Positions 26,994 to 33,409 of a stretch of 64,000 nucleotides of DNA are shown here, in pieces (the first letter of the stretch is position 1; each line of letters opens with the position of its first letter). The stretch is from NCBI GenBank assembly GCA_046350295.1, contig JAXMAR010000005.1, positions 62,001-126,000 of the forward strand, in the 5' to 3' direction. The notes beneath the pieces were generated by a model, which saw nothing but the letters and a program-made list of their open reading frames with translations, was not told where the DNA came from and made no database searches. The translations under genes and the position numbers were made by a program. This DNA comes from JAXMAR01 sp046350295. Its GTDB lineage: Bacteria; Planctomycetota; Planctomycetia; Gemmatales; Gemmataceae.

Positions 26994-28463
26994 ATGCAAG
27001 AGCGCATCGCATATCAGGGCATCACGTTCGACGACGTTCTCCTCGAGCCGGGCTACAGCGAGATCCTCCCAAAGGACGTCGACGTCCGTACTCAGCTCAC
27101 CCGCAACATCCGCCTCAATGTCCCCATCCTCTCCTCGCCGATGGACACGGTGACCGAGAGCGACCTGGCCATCGCGCTGGCCCAGGAGGGGGGGATCGGC
27201 ATCATCCACAAGAACATGCCGGTCCAGCGGCAGGCGCGCGAGGTCGACAAGGTCAAGCGCAGCGAGAACGGCATCATCACCGATCCCGTGACCCTGCCGC
27301 CGTCGGAATCGGTCGCCAAGGCGCGCAAGATCATGGAGGAGCAGCACATCAGCGGGCTCCCCATCACCGAGAACGGCGTCCTGCGCGGCATCATCACCAA
27401 GCGCGACCTGCGCTTCCTCACCGAGTTCACCCAGCGCGTCGGCGAGGTGATGACCAAGGACAACCTGGTCACGGCGCCGGAACATACAACGTTCGAAGCG
27501 GCTGAGCGGATTTTGACGCAAAATAAAGTCGAGAAATTACTGCTGGTTGACGAAAACTATAAACTGAGGGGCCTGATTACCATCCGGGACATCATCAAGC
27601 TCACGGATTTCCCTCACGCCTGCAAGGACAGCCGGGGCCGGCTGCGCGCCGGCGCCGCCATCGGCGTCCACGACTACGAGCGGGCCGAGGCGCTGATCCA
27701 GGCCGGCGTCGACCTGATCGTGGTCGACTCGGCCCACGGGACCTCGAAGAACGTCGTCGAGACCGTGCGGCGAGCTCAGAAAAAGCACACCCTCGACGTC
27801 ATCGCCGGCAATGTGGCGACGAGCGAGGGGGCGCGGGCGCTGGCGGACGCCGGGGCGGACGCCATCAAGGTGGGCATCGGGCCGGGGTCGATCTGCACGA
27901 CGCGGATTATCTCGGGCGTCGGCGTGCCGCAGATTACCGCGGTCGCCCATGCTTCCAAGGGGCTCGGCGTGCCGGTGATCGCCGACGGCGGCATCCGCTA
28001 CTCGGGAGACATCACCAAGGCGATCGCCGCGGGCGCCCACGGCGTGATGCTCGGCGGCCTCCTGGCGGGACTGAAGGAGAGCCCGGGCCAGACGATCATC
28101 TACAAGGGCCGCACCTTCAAGGTCTATCGCGGCATGGGCTCGCTCGGCGCCATGGTCTCCGGTTCCGGCGATCGTTACGGGCAGCCGGGGACGGGCGGCG
28201 GCAAGATGGTCCCGGAAGGGGTGGAAGGGCGCGTGCCGTACAAGGGAGAGCTGGCGCCCTTCGTGTATCAGCTCGTCGGCGGGTTGCGGGCGGGCATGGG
28301 CTATTGCGGGGCACGGAACATCGAGGAATTGCGCACCCGCGCCCGCTTCATCATGGTGAGCGGCGCCAGTGTGCAGGAGAGTCATCCGCATGACATTCTC
28401 ATCACGCAGGAAGCGCCGAACTACTCCTCCCGCTCGGATTACACCGAGAAGGATGGCGGCTAG
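26994..28463 (+). CDS. guaB: IMP dehydrogenase
   Basis: A 489-residue enzyme oxidising IMP to XMP with NAD, the committed step of GMP synthesis. The barrel opens with I-T-F-D-D-V-L-L-E-P-G. Two CBS domains lie at about 94-205. The active-site loop is G-P-G-S-I-C-T-T-R with the catalytic Cys about 301. The flap region G-S-G-D-R-Y and the C-terminal Y-K-G are present, so the gene is complete. Bases 27481-27580, coding the second CBS domain, are about 43% GC, far below the surrounding gene, with A/T-ending codons; the protein there is still normal. The 3' end overlaps the start of the next gene by 11 bases. Confidence 0.97.
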   Translation: MQERIAYQGITFDDVLLEPGYSEILPKDVDVRTQLTRNIRLNVPILSSPMDTVTESDLAIALAQEGGIGIIHKNMPVQRQAREVDKVKRSENGIITDPVTLPPSESVAKARKIMEEQHISGLPITENGVLRGIITKRDLRFLTEFTQRVGEVMTKDNLVTAPEHTTFEAAERILTQNKVEKLLLVDENYKLRGLITIRDIIKLTDFPHACKDSRGRLRAGAAIGVHDYERAEALIQAGVDLIVVDSAHGTSKNVVETVRRAQKKHTLDVIAGNVATSEGARALADAGADAIKVGIGPGSICTTRIISGVGVPQITAVAHASKGLGVPVIADGGIRYSGDITKAIAAGAHGVMLGGLLAGLKESPGQTIIYKGRTFKVYRGMGSLGAMVSGSGDRYGQPGTGGGKMVPEGVEGRVPYKGELAPFVYQLVGGLRAGMGYCGARNIEELRTRARFIMVSGASVQESHPHDILITQEAPNYSSRSDYTEKDGG

Positions 28464-29166
28464 CCTCCTCGCCGCGTGTCTCGTTTTCCTCGGCTCGAGC
28501 GCGTGGGCGCAGGAGCCGGCGCGGATGCCCTCCGCTCCGCTCGTCGTCGATCCGCCCGCGGTGAAGCACGCGGTGGGCGGGCCGGACGGCGGCGCTGTCG
28601 GCCCGGCCATATTCCGCGACGACGGCTCCGTCGGCACGCACGTCATTCCCGTGGCCCAGCGCGAGGCGGATGCGATCGAGGACTTCCTCAGCACCGAGCT
28701 GCCCGGGCCGGACACTCTTTTCCGGCGCTACTCCGAGCAGGAGATGCAGGCGCGGATCCGGGAGATCGCCAAGCGCGATCCGAAGAGTCCCAAGATCTAT
28801 TTCCCGGAGGAGCCGCCGGTTTCGCGCGATACCTACGCGGGCCGCAATTTCGCCCGCAGCGTCTGCCTGGTGGAGGCGGGCTACGTCTGCCACGGCCGGC
28901 TTCTCTTCGAGCAGCCGAACTTCGAGCGTTACGGTTGGGACCTCGGCCCGCTCACGCCGTTCGTGAACGTCGGCGTCTACTGGTACGACATGGCGATGTT
29001 GCCTTACCACTACTGGACCGACCCGTGCGACCGCTGGGACTGCAGCACCGGCAAGTGCCTGCCCGGCGACCGCGTGCCATTCTTGCTTTACCCGGAGAAG
29101 TTCAGCGTGACCGGTTTGGTGGCGGAAGGGGCGGTCATCACCGGCGGGCTGTTCGTCTTCCCGTAA
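28453..29166 (+). CDS. secreted planctomycete hypothetical protein
   Basis: I do not recognise the family. The ATG at 28453 starts a clear signal peptide (A-A-S-L-L-A-A-C-L-V-F-L-G, cleavage after A-W-A), giving 237 residues. The mature protein has a paired-cysteine C-terminal region: C-L-V-E-A-G-Y-V-C-H and D-P-C-D-R-W-D-C-S-T-G-K-C, suggesting disulfides, and many aromatics (V-G-V-Y-W-Y-D-M-A-M-L-P-Y-H-Y-W). The start overlaps the guaB stop by 11 bases, so translation may be coupled, although the functions look unrelated. An envelope location is my inference from the signal peptide. Confidence 0.75.
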   Translation: MAASLLAACLVFLGSSAWAQEPARMPSAPLVVDPPAVKHAVGGPDGGAVGPAIFRDDGSVGTHVIPVAQREADAIEDFLSTELPGPDTLFRRYSEQEMQARIREIAKRDPKSPKIYFPEEPPVSRDTYAGRNFARSVCLVEAGYVCHGRLLFEQPNFERYGWDLGPLTPFVNVGVYWYDMAMLPYHYWTDPCDRWDCSTGKCLPGDRVPFLLYPEKFSVTGLVAEGAVITGGLFVFP

Positions 29167-29238
29167 GGAATGGACGGGGCCGCTTTCAGGCACGCGCAGG
29201 CATTGACCCGCGTTCCCGTTTCGGCTTATACGACTGGT

Positions 29239-29793
29239 ATGAACGCGATTCTTCTCGACCGCGACGGCGTCATCAACTTCGACAGCGACGCCTTCATCAA
29301 GTCCCCCGAGGAATGGCGCCCGATCCCCGGCAGCGTCGAGGCCATCGCCCGCCTGCACCGCGCCGGCTGGAAAGTGCTGGTGGCCACCAATCAATCCGGC
29401 CTGGCCCGCGGCCTTCTGGATGACAAGACCCTGGCCGCCATTCACGCCAAGATGCACCGCGCCGTCCAGGACGCCGGCGGCTGGATCGACGACATCGCCT
29501 TCTGCCCCCACGGTCCCGAGGACGGCTGCGACTGCCGCAAGCCCCGCGCCGGCCTCCTCTTCCACCTCGCCCATAAGTGGCGTCTGAATCTGAACGCCCT
29601 CCCCTGTGTCGGCGACAGCCTGCGCGACCTCCAGGCCGCCCACGCCGCCGGCTGCCGCCCCATCCTCGTCCGCACCGGCAACGGCCGCAAGACCGAGCGC
29701 GAAGCGCTGCCGCCGCAAACGCGCGTCTACGCCGACCTCGCCGCGGTCGCCCAGGCGCTGACACCCGCCGGCGCTACCGGACGTGCCGCCTGA
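29239..29793 (+). CDS. gmhB: D-glycero-beta-D-manno-heptose-1,7-bisphosphate 7-phosphatase
   Basis: A 184-residue HAD phosphatase of the histidinol-phosphatase/GmhB group, which removes the 7-phosphate in ADP-heptose synthesis for the LPS core. Motif I is L-L-D-R-D-G-V-I-N, motif II is V-A-T-N-Q-S-G-L-A-R-G, and motif IV is C-V-G-D-S-L-R-D-L. The zinc-binding loop C-P-H-G-P-E-D-G-C-D-C-R-K-P gives three Cys and one His, the mark of GmhB. I start at the ATG at 29239 just before motif I. The stop lies six bases from the left inverted repeat of the transposase. No other heptose genes are in the window. Confidence 0.88.
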   Translation: MNAILLDRDGVINFDSDAFIKSPEEWRPIPGSVEAIARLHRAGWKVLVATNQSGLARGLLDDKTLAAIHAKMHRAVQDAGGWIDDIAFCPHGPEDGCDCRKPRAGLLFHLAHKWRLNLNALPCVGDSLRDLQAAHAAGCRPILVRTGNGRKTEREALPPQTRVYADLAAVAQALTPAGATGRAA

Positions 29794-29797
29794 TCGG

Positions 29798-29820
29798 AAA
29801 AAGGGGACGCAGCTCGTTTT
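29798..29820 (+). repeat. left inverted repeat of the RAYT element
   Basis: AAGGGGACGCAGCTCGTT, within a 23-base segment flanked by A and T runs, is the exact reverse complement of 30531-30553. A third copy is at 32824-32857. Confidence 0.9.
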
Positions 29821-29858
29821 CGTGTTGAAGCCGGAGCCGACCCTGTTATCGTGTGGCC

Positions 29859-30560
29859 ATGCCCCGCCAAGCGCGCTACGCCCCGGGTGGCCTTGTTTAC
29901 CATGTCCTCAACCGGGCGGTGGCGCGCTTGCCCTTGTTCGAAAAGGACGGCGACTATGAGGCGTTCGAGCGCGTCCTCGACGAAGCCCTGGAACGCCACC
30001 CGATCCGTCTGCTCGCCTATTGCCTCATGCCCAACCACTGGCACATGGTGGTCTGGCCCGAGCGTGCCGGCGAGGTGACCGCCTTCTTCCGCTGGCTGAC
30101 CCACACGCACACGATGCGCTGGCACGCCCACTACCACACCAGCGGCACGGGCCACCTGTACCAGGGCCGCTTCAAGTCGTTTCCGATTGAGGAAGACGAC
30201 CACTTTTATGCGGTGCTGCGCTATGTCGAGCGCAACGCGCTCCGCGCCAATCTGGTGCGGCGCGCGGAGGAGTGGCGCTGGGGTAGCCTCTGGCGCCGCG
30301 GCCAGCCGGCGGCCGACCGCCTCGCGCGTTGGCCATTGCCGGTTCCGCGCAACTGGGTCGAACTGGTGAACGCGCCGCAAACGCAATCCGAGATGGAGGC
30401 GCTGCGCCTGGCGGTGAAACGTGGCAGCCCGTTCGGCTCGCCCGCGTGGCAACGGCAGACGGCTAGCCGCCTCGGGCTACAATCGACCCTGCGTCCACCG
30501 GGGCGGCCGAAGAAGGGGCGAGGAGTGATCAAAACGAGCTGCGTCCCCTTTTTTTCCTAG
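29859..30560 (+). CDS. REP-associated tyrosine transposase (RAYT), IS200-like HUH fold
   Basis: A 233-residue single-strand transposase. It starts P-R-Q-A-R-Y-A-P-G-G-L-V-Y-H-V-L-N-R-A, as usual for RAYTs. The HUH motif is N-H-W-H-M-V-V, followed by G-H-L-Y-Q-G-R-F-K-S-F and the catalytic Tyr in Y-V-E-R-N-A-L-R-A-N-L-V. A basic C-terminal tail R-P-P-G-R-P-K-K ends inside the right inverted repeat. ATG 29859 is preferred; GTG 29853 is two codons upstream. The family cuts and joins REP palindromes. The perfect long terminal repeats here are unusual because RAYTs normally recognise subterminal hairpins. Confidence 0.92.
   Translation: MPRQARYAPGGLVYHVLNRAVARLPLFEKDGDYEAFERVLDEALERHPIRLLAYCLMPNHWHMVVWPERAGEVTAFFRWLTHTHTMRWHAHYHTSGTGHLYQGRFKSFPIEEDDHFYAVLRYVERNALRANLVRRAEEWRWGSLWRRGQPAADRLARWPLPVPRNWVELVNAPQTQSEMEALRLAVKRGSPFGSPAWQRQTASRLGLQSTLRPPGRPKKGRGVIKTSCVPFFS
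30531..30553 (-). repeat. right inverted repeat of the RAYT element
   Basis: Reverse complement of the left repeat (AACGAGCTGCGTCCCCTT core). It overlaps the 3' end of the transposase gene and is followed by a T-run, so it could also act as a terminator. Confidence 0.9.
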
Positions 30561-30575
30561 CCATGCCACCCGCCC

Positions 30576-30611
30576 GTCATGGTGAAGACCCCGCTCTCCG
30601 GATCGCCGACC
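30576..30611 (-). pseudogene. remnant of the GDY-repeat protein core
   Basis: Read on the minus strand, these 36 bases encode V-G-D-P-E-S-G-V-F-T-M-T, identical to the core peptide of the proteins at 32070-32112 and 33960-34000. Only two bases differ from the 32 kb copy. It is cut off on one side just before the transposase gene and on the other by unrelated sequence. Confidence 0.75.
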
Positions 30612-30624
30612 ATTTTTGGAACCC

Positions 30625-31593
30625 TCAATCAAACACAAAACCCTCACGGAACTTGGTTTTGCTTTGGTAGAGCTCCAACCGCGCTTCAGCTGCCCGCGTG
30701 TTGTAGATGAGACCCGAACTGCGGGGTGAGGCGAGCGCCTTTTCCTGAAAATGAATAGCCTTTTCAAAGGCCCCGGTTTCCGCGTAGGCAGCAGCGAGAG
30801 CTTCAAGCAGGTCGGCTGACATCGGTGGATGCGCAAGCTTCGAGGCAGCCTGAGCCAACTCCACCGCTTTCCCTCCATTGCGGTATTTCGGGTCAGGGCA
30901 TGTCGCTAGGAACCACGCATATTCTCTCAATGTACTGTCGAACAAGGGCGTCGTGGCCGCGGCTTTCTGGAAAAGCTCATCTGCGTGGCCGTAGTCCCTC
31001 TTCTTGTTCAAGCAAACGGCACGCAGAGTAAGAGAGTACGAGGATTTTGGACAAAACTTCTCGGCTTTGTCGAGGTCGCCGATGGATTTGTCGTGGTCAC
31101 CTCGCTGCAAGTGGATAACGGCTCGGTTGAAGTAAGCATTGGGATCGTCCGACTTGAGTCGGATTGCACTATCACAGTCACGCAGAGCGTCATCGAACGA
31201 ACCGAGTAGTGCGTATACACTTGAGCGGTTAACATAGGCGGGATAACATTTGGAATCATTGGATAAGGCTCGATTGTAGTCCAAAAGCGCCTTTAGGGGC
31301 GCCTTAAGACGCAAATAGAGGGCTCCCCTTTGGACATACGCGTAGGGTTCGGTCGGGCGTATTCTTATTACGTGAGCGAGATCGATTAGCGCCTCCTCGT
31401 ATCGGTCGAGGTCGGCAAGTCTACCTGCGCGCTCGAGACGGGCTACCCAGTCGTCCGAGTCTGCGTCGATCCTTCGGCTAAGGCTGTCGAGGCGAGCGCG
31501 GGGATCGTCCTTTCCCGGCTGCTCAGCTGACAGCGGGACGCATGTGGGAAACGAACACAGCAGGCACGTCGCCACAAGAAAGAGATTACGCAT
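30625..31593 (-). CDS. secreted TPR protein
   Basis: A 322-residue protein with a signal peptide (L-F-L-V-A-T-C-L-L-C-S-F) and about six TPR units, with blocks such as A-L-I-D-L-A-H-V-I-R-I-R-P-T-E-P-Y-A-Y, Y-P-A-Y-V-N-R-S-S-V-Y-A-L-L-G and P-N-A-Y-F-N-R-A-V-I-H-L-Q-R-G. The GC content is clearly lower than in the neighbours, suggesting acquisition. It begins 19 bases downstream of the stop of the orphan C-terminal cassette (31613), in the position where a cognate partner or immunity gene would sit if that cassette is an effector tip. That role is inference only; TPR proteins have many functions. Confidence 0.8.
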   Translation of the reverse strand: MRNLFLVATCLLCSFPTCVPLSAEQPGKDDPRARLDSLSRRIDADSDDWVARLERAGRLADLDRYEEALIDLAHVIRIRPTEPYAYVQRGALYLRLKAPLKALLDYNRALSNDSKCYPAYVNRSSVYALLGSFDDALRDCDSAIRLKSDDPNAYFNRAVIHLQRGDHDKSIGDLDKAEKFCPKSSYSLTLRAVCLNKKRDYGHADELFQKAAATTPLFDSTLREYAWFLATCPDPKYRNGGKAVELAQAASKLAHPPMSADLLEALAAAYAETGAFEKAIHFQEKALASPRSSGLIYNTRAAEARLELYQSKTKFREGFVFD

Positions 31594-31612
31594 ATAGACT
31601 CCGAAGAGGGGC

Positions 31613-32222
31613 TCAATGGCGCCGTTGGTTATTCGGATTAAGTATCATGTAGTTGGGAAGAGCGGAAAAGCCTCCCTCGACTGGTGGCAACATGAAATGG
31701 TATACGCCCCATCTAGGATCTGAGATGTACACTCTGTCGGTTTCTACGTAGCGATAACGTGTATAGGTCCTCAACCAAGTCCCCATTGGTCCGAACGGCT
31801 CCATAACTGCTGTCGATTCATCAGGTTCAACGCTATAGAAATACAGTGTTCCTGGATATCGTGATAAGATATCGTCTTCGTCGGCTTGCTCCCATCCGGG
31901 TTGGCCGAGTGCGCGAACTTGGCGAACTGCCCCCGTGTCGGAATCCCTTGTAACCGGATCAATGAATAACTGGCCAAAGGGGAAGACGTTCATATGCCCC
32001 GGCGAGCGCGAGGCCTTCGTGTTTGAGATGTCGTAGAACTCTTCCAACACTTCATAACGACCGATTCCCGTCCGGGTCATCGTGAAGACGCCGCTCTCCG
32101 GATCGCCGACCTGCGACCAAAGATAGTCGATGGAGCCCGTGTCGGTCGGCTCGGTCGCCCCGGAACCGCTGCTGCTGCGAGAATATGAACCCTCGCCGGA
32201 GATCGTGCGTTCGTAGTTGCCC
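31613..32222 (-). pseudogene. orphan C-terminal cassette of the GDY-repeat protein with a different tip
   Basis: The first part, 32222 to about 31965, matches the last core of the 37288-33410 protein: Y-E-R-T-I-S-G-E-G-S-Y-S-R, then Y-L-W-S-Q-V-G-D-P-E-S-G-V-F-T-M-T, then F-Y-D-I-S-N-T-K-A-S-R-S-P-G-H-M-N. After F-x-D-P similarity stops, and a different tip of about 115 residues follows, rich in Tyr and Trp (Y-P-G-T-L-Y-F-Y-S-V-E-P, W-G-V-Y-H-F-M-L-P-P-V-E-G-G-F). No own start codon or signal is evident; the 5' end abuts a truncated transposase. It is either a degraded duplicate or a displaced effector tip awaiting recombination. The tip domain is unknown. Confidence 0.75.
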
Positions 32223-32230
32223 GCCGAAGG

Positions 32231-32644
32231 TTGCATCTGCAACTGTGGGCTTATGTGATCATGCCGGAGCACGTTCACCTGTTGTTCTGGCCGGTCGAGG
32301 AAGAATACGAGGTACGCCTGATCCGCACGGCCCTGAAGGTCCCGGTCGCTCGCGAGGCCATCCGCTTCCTGAAGCGGCAGGCGCCCTCCTTTCTCGAGCG
32401 ACTGAAGGACGTACAGCCCAACGGGAAGGTCAGCCATCGCTTCTGGCAACGCGGCGGTGGCTACGATCGGAACGTTTTCGAGCCGATCACGCTGTTCGCC
32501 ATGATTGAGTACATCCACAATAACCCCGTACGTCGCGGCTTGTGCGCGGAGCCAACGGACTGGATCTGGTCGAGCGCTCGTTTCCATGCCGGAGATCGCA
32601 ACGTGCCGATCTGCATGGATGAGTTGCCCTGCCTGTGGCACTGA
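32231..32644 (+). CDS. RAYT/IS200-like transposase, 5'-truncated
   Basis: The 138 codons keep the HUH motif (P-E-H-V-H-L-L-F) and the catalytic Tyr helix (I-E-Y-I-H-N-N-P-V-R-R-G-L), but the N-terminal 40-60 residues of the family are missing. The upstream boundary coincides with the end of the repeat-protein core (about 32222). It is a different subfamily from the 29859 copy. Downstream lie a 13-bp inverted repeat and a solo copy of the terminal repeat. It is probably inactive unless an alternative start supplies the missing strand. Confidence 0.78.
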   Translation: MHLQLWAYVIMPEHVHLLFWPVEEEYEVRLIRTALKVPVAREAIRFLKRQAPSFLERLKDVQPNGKVSHRFWQRGGGYDRNVFEPITLFAMIEYIHNNPVRRGLCAEPTDWIWSSARFHAGDRNVPICMDELPCLWH

Positions 32645-32670
32645 AAGGGAACCTCGTTGTTGGCGCTTCA

Positions 32671-32729
32671 CATGCTTTCGCGGCGCCACTGACAGCATGC
32701 CGACACCGCGAGCGGCCCGCGAAAGCATG
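32671..32729. repeat. 13-bp inverted repeat downstream of the truncated RAYT
   Basis: CATGCTTTCGCGG (32671-32683) and CCGCGAAAGCATG (32717-32729) pair perfectly around a 33-base loop. Large hairpins of this sort are typical ends recognised by IS200/RAYT enzymes. Confidence 0.75.
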
Positions 32730-32823
32730 GCACCCGTGCGCCCCGGGCGGTACAATTGGTCGAAAAGATCCTTGAGGCTGTCGTATTGGTGGCGCTTCTG
32801 GTAGAGATCATTCCGCAAGGCTT

Positions 32824-32857
32824 AAAACGAGCTGCGTCCGCTGCGTCCCCTTTTTTT
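32824..32857 (-). repeat. third copy of the RAYT terminal repeat with internal duplication
   Basis: AAAACGAGCTGCGTCC is followed directly by GCTGCGTCCCC and a T-run. This equals the right terminal repeat of the 29798 element with GCTGCGTCC duplicated in tandem. Confidence 0.8.
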
Positions 32858-32898
32858 GTCCCACCTTTTCTTTTCCTTCTCCACATTCGCGGCAACCC

Positions 32899-33096
32899 TC
32901 ACAGCGAGGGAGTTCGCCGTATCGAGAGCGTTTTTTTTTGTTGGCTCTTCAACATCCGGACCCGCTTTTGTTCTTCCCTCGATAATGCCGGGCGTTTCGA
33001 GATCTGCTCAGACAAGCCAACTTCGATGAAAGATGTCAATTTTATCTCCTGCTCTATCACCTGTCGTATATCTGTCTCAGGTTTCAGGCCTGGCAT
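32899..33096 (-). CDS. small hypothetical protein overlapping its upstream neighbour
   Basis: A 65-residue, lysine- and arginine-rich helical peptide (I-R-Q-V-I-E-Q-E-I-K-L; L-S-R-E-E-Q-K-R-V-R-M-L-K). It overlaps the 3' end of the 33361-33077 gene by 20 bases in another frame. Both could be one protein split by a frameshift, because P-E-T is shared at the joint. No family recognised. Confidence 0.45.
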   Translation of the reverse strand: MPGLKPETDIRQVIEQEIKLTSFIEVGLSEQISKRPALSREEQKRVRMLKSQQKKTLSIRRTPSL

Positions 33097-33361
33097 CGAC
33101 CAGAGCGTATAGGTCGCGTTCGATGGCTTGGATTTCCGCTTTGTTAGCCGTCGGATCGAGAAGACGAAGTCTCCTTTCCCACTGCTCCAACGGTCTGGAT
33201 GACATACGATACCGAACGTTGTGCGATAACCGCTCCTTCAGGTTCTTGATGATCGAGAGCACGTCGTTCGCGTGTTCCACGTCGAGCGAACGTGCACCGG
33301 AGATCCTGGTCTCGGCTTTGAGTTCGCGGACGTACTTTCGTAAAGAGAGACATGTCCTCAC
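33077..33361 (-). CDS. small helical hypothetical protein directly after the giant repeat protein
   Basis: A 94-residue, mostly helical protein (L-R-K-Y-V-R-E-L-K-A-E-T; A-N-D-V-L-S-I-I-K-N-L-K-E-R-L; A-N-K-A-E-I-Q-A-I-E-R-D-L-Y-A-L-V). It starts 49 bases after the stop of the giant protein on the same strand and has lower GC than the chromosome. No signal peptide is present. Position and size match what an immunity protein would show if the giant protein is an effector; no family supports this directly. The frame may continue into 33096-32899. Confidence 0.5.
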   Translation of the reverse strand: MRTCLSLRKYVRELKAETRISGARSLDVEHANDVLSIIKNLKERLSHNVRYRMSSRPLEQWERRLRLLDPTANKAEIQAIERDLYALVDARPET

Positions 33362-33409
33362 GCGCGCGTTGCGAGACTCCTTCTTAATCTCATGATAGAG
33401 CGTCCATGT

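Larger units (their letters stand above)
29798..30553 (+). mobile_element. REP-type element bounded by 23-bp inverted repeats
   Basis: Perfect inverted repeats enclose a RAYT transposase gene. The right repeat overlaps the last codons of the gene. The unit is about 756 bases and lies between gmhB and a remnant of the GDY-repeat protein core (30576-30611). No target-site duplication is evident beside the repeats. Confidence 0.75.

Noticed and set aside
31613..32818. Reading the orphan cassette as a 401-codon gene through the truncated transposase
   Set aside because: The upstream 200 codons are antisense to transposase motifs and show no likeness to the repeat protein; homology begins only at about 32222.
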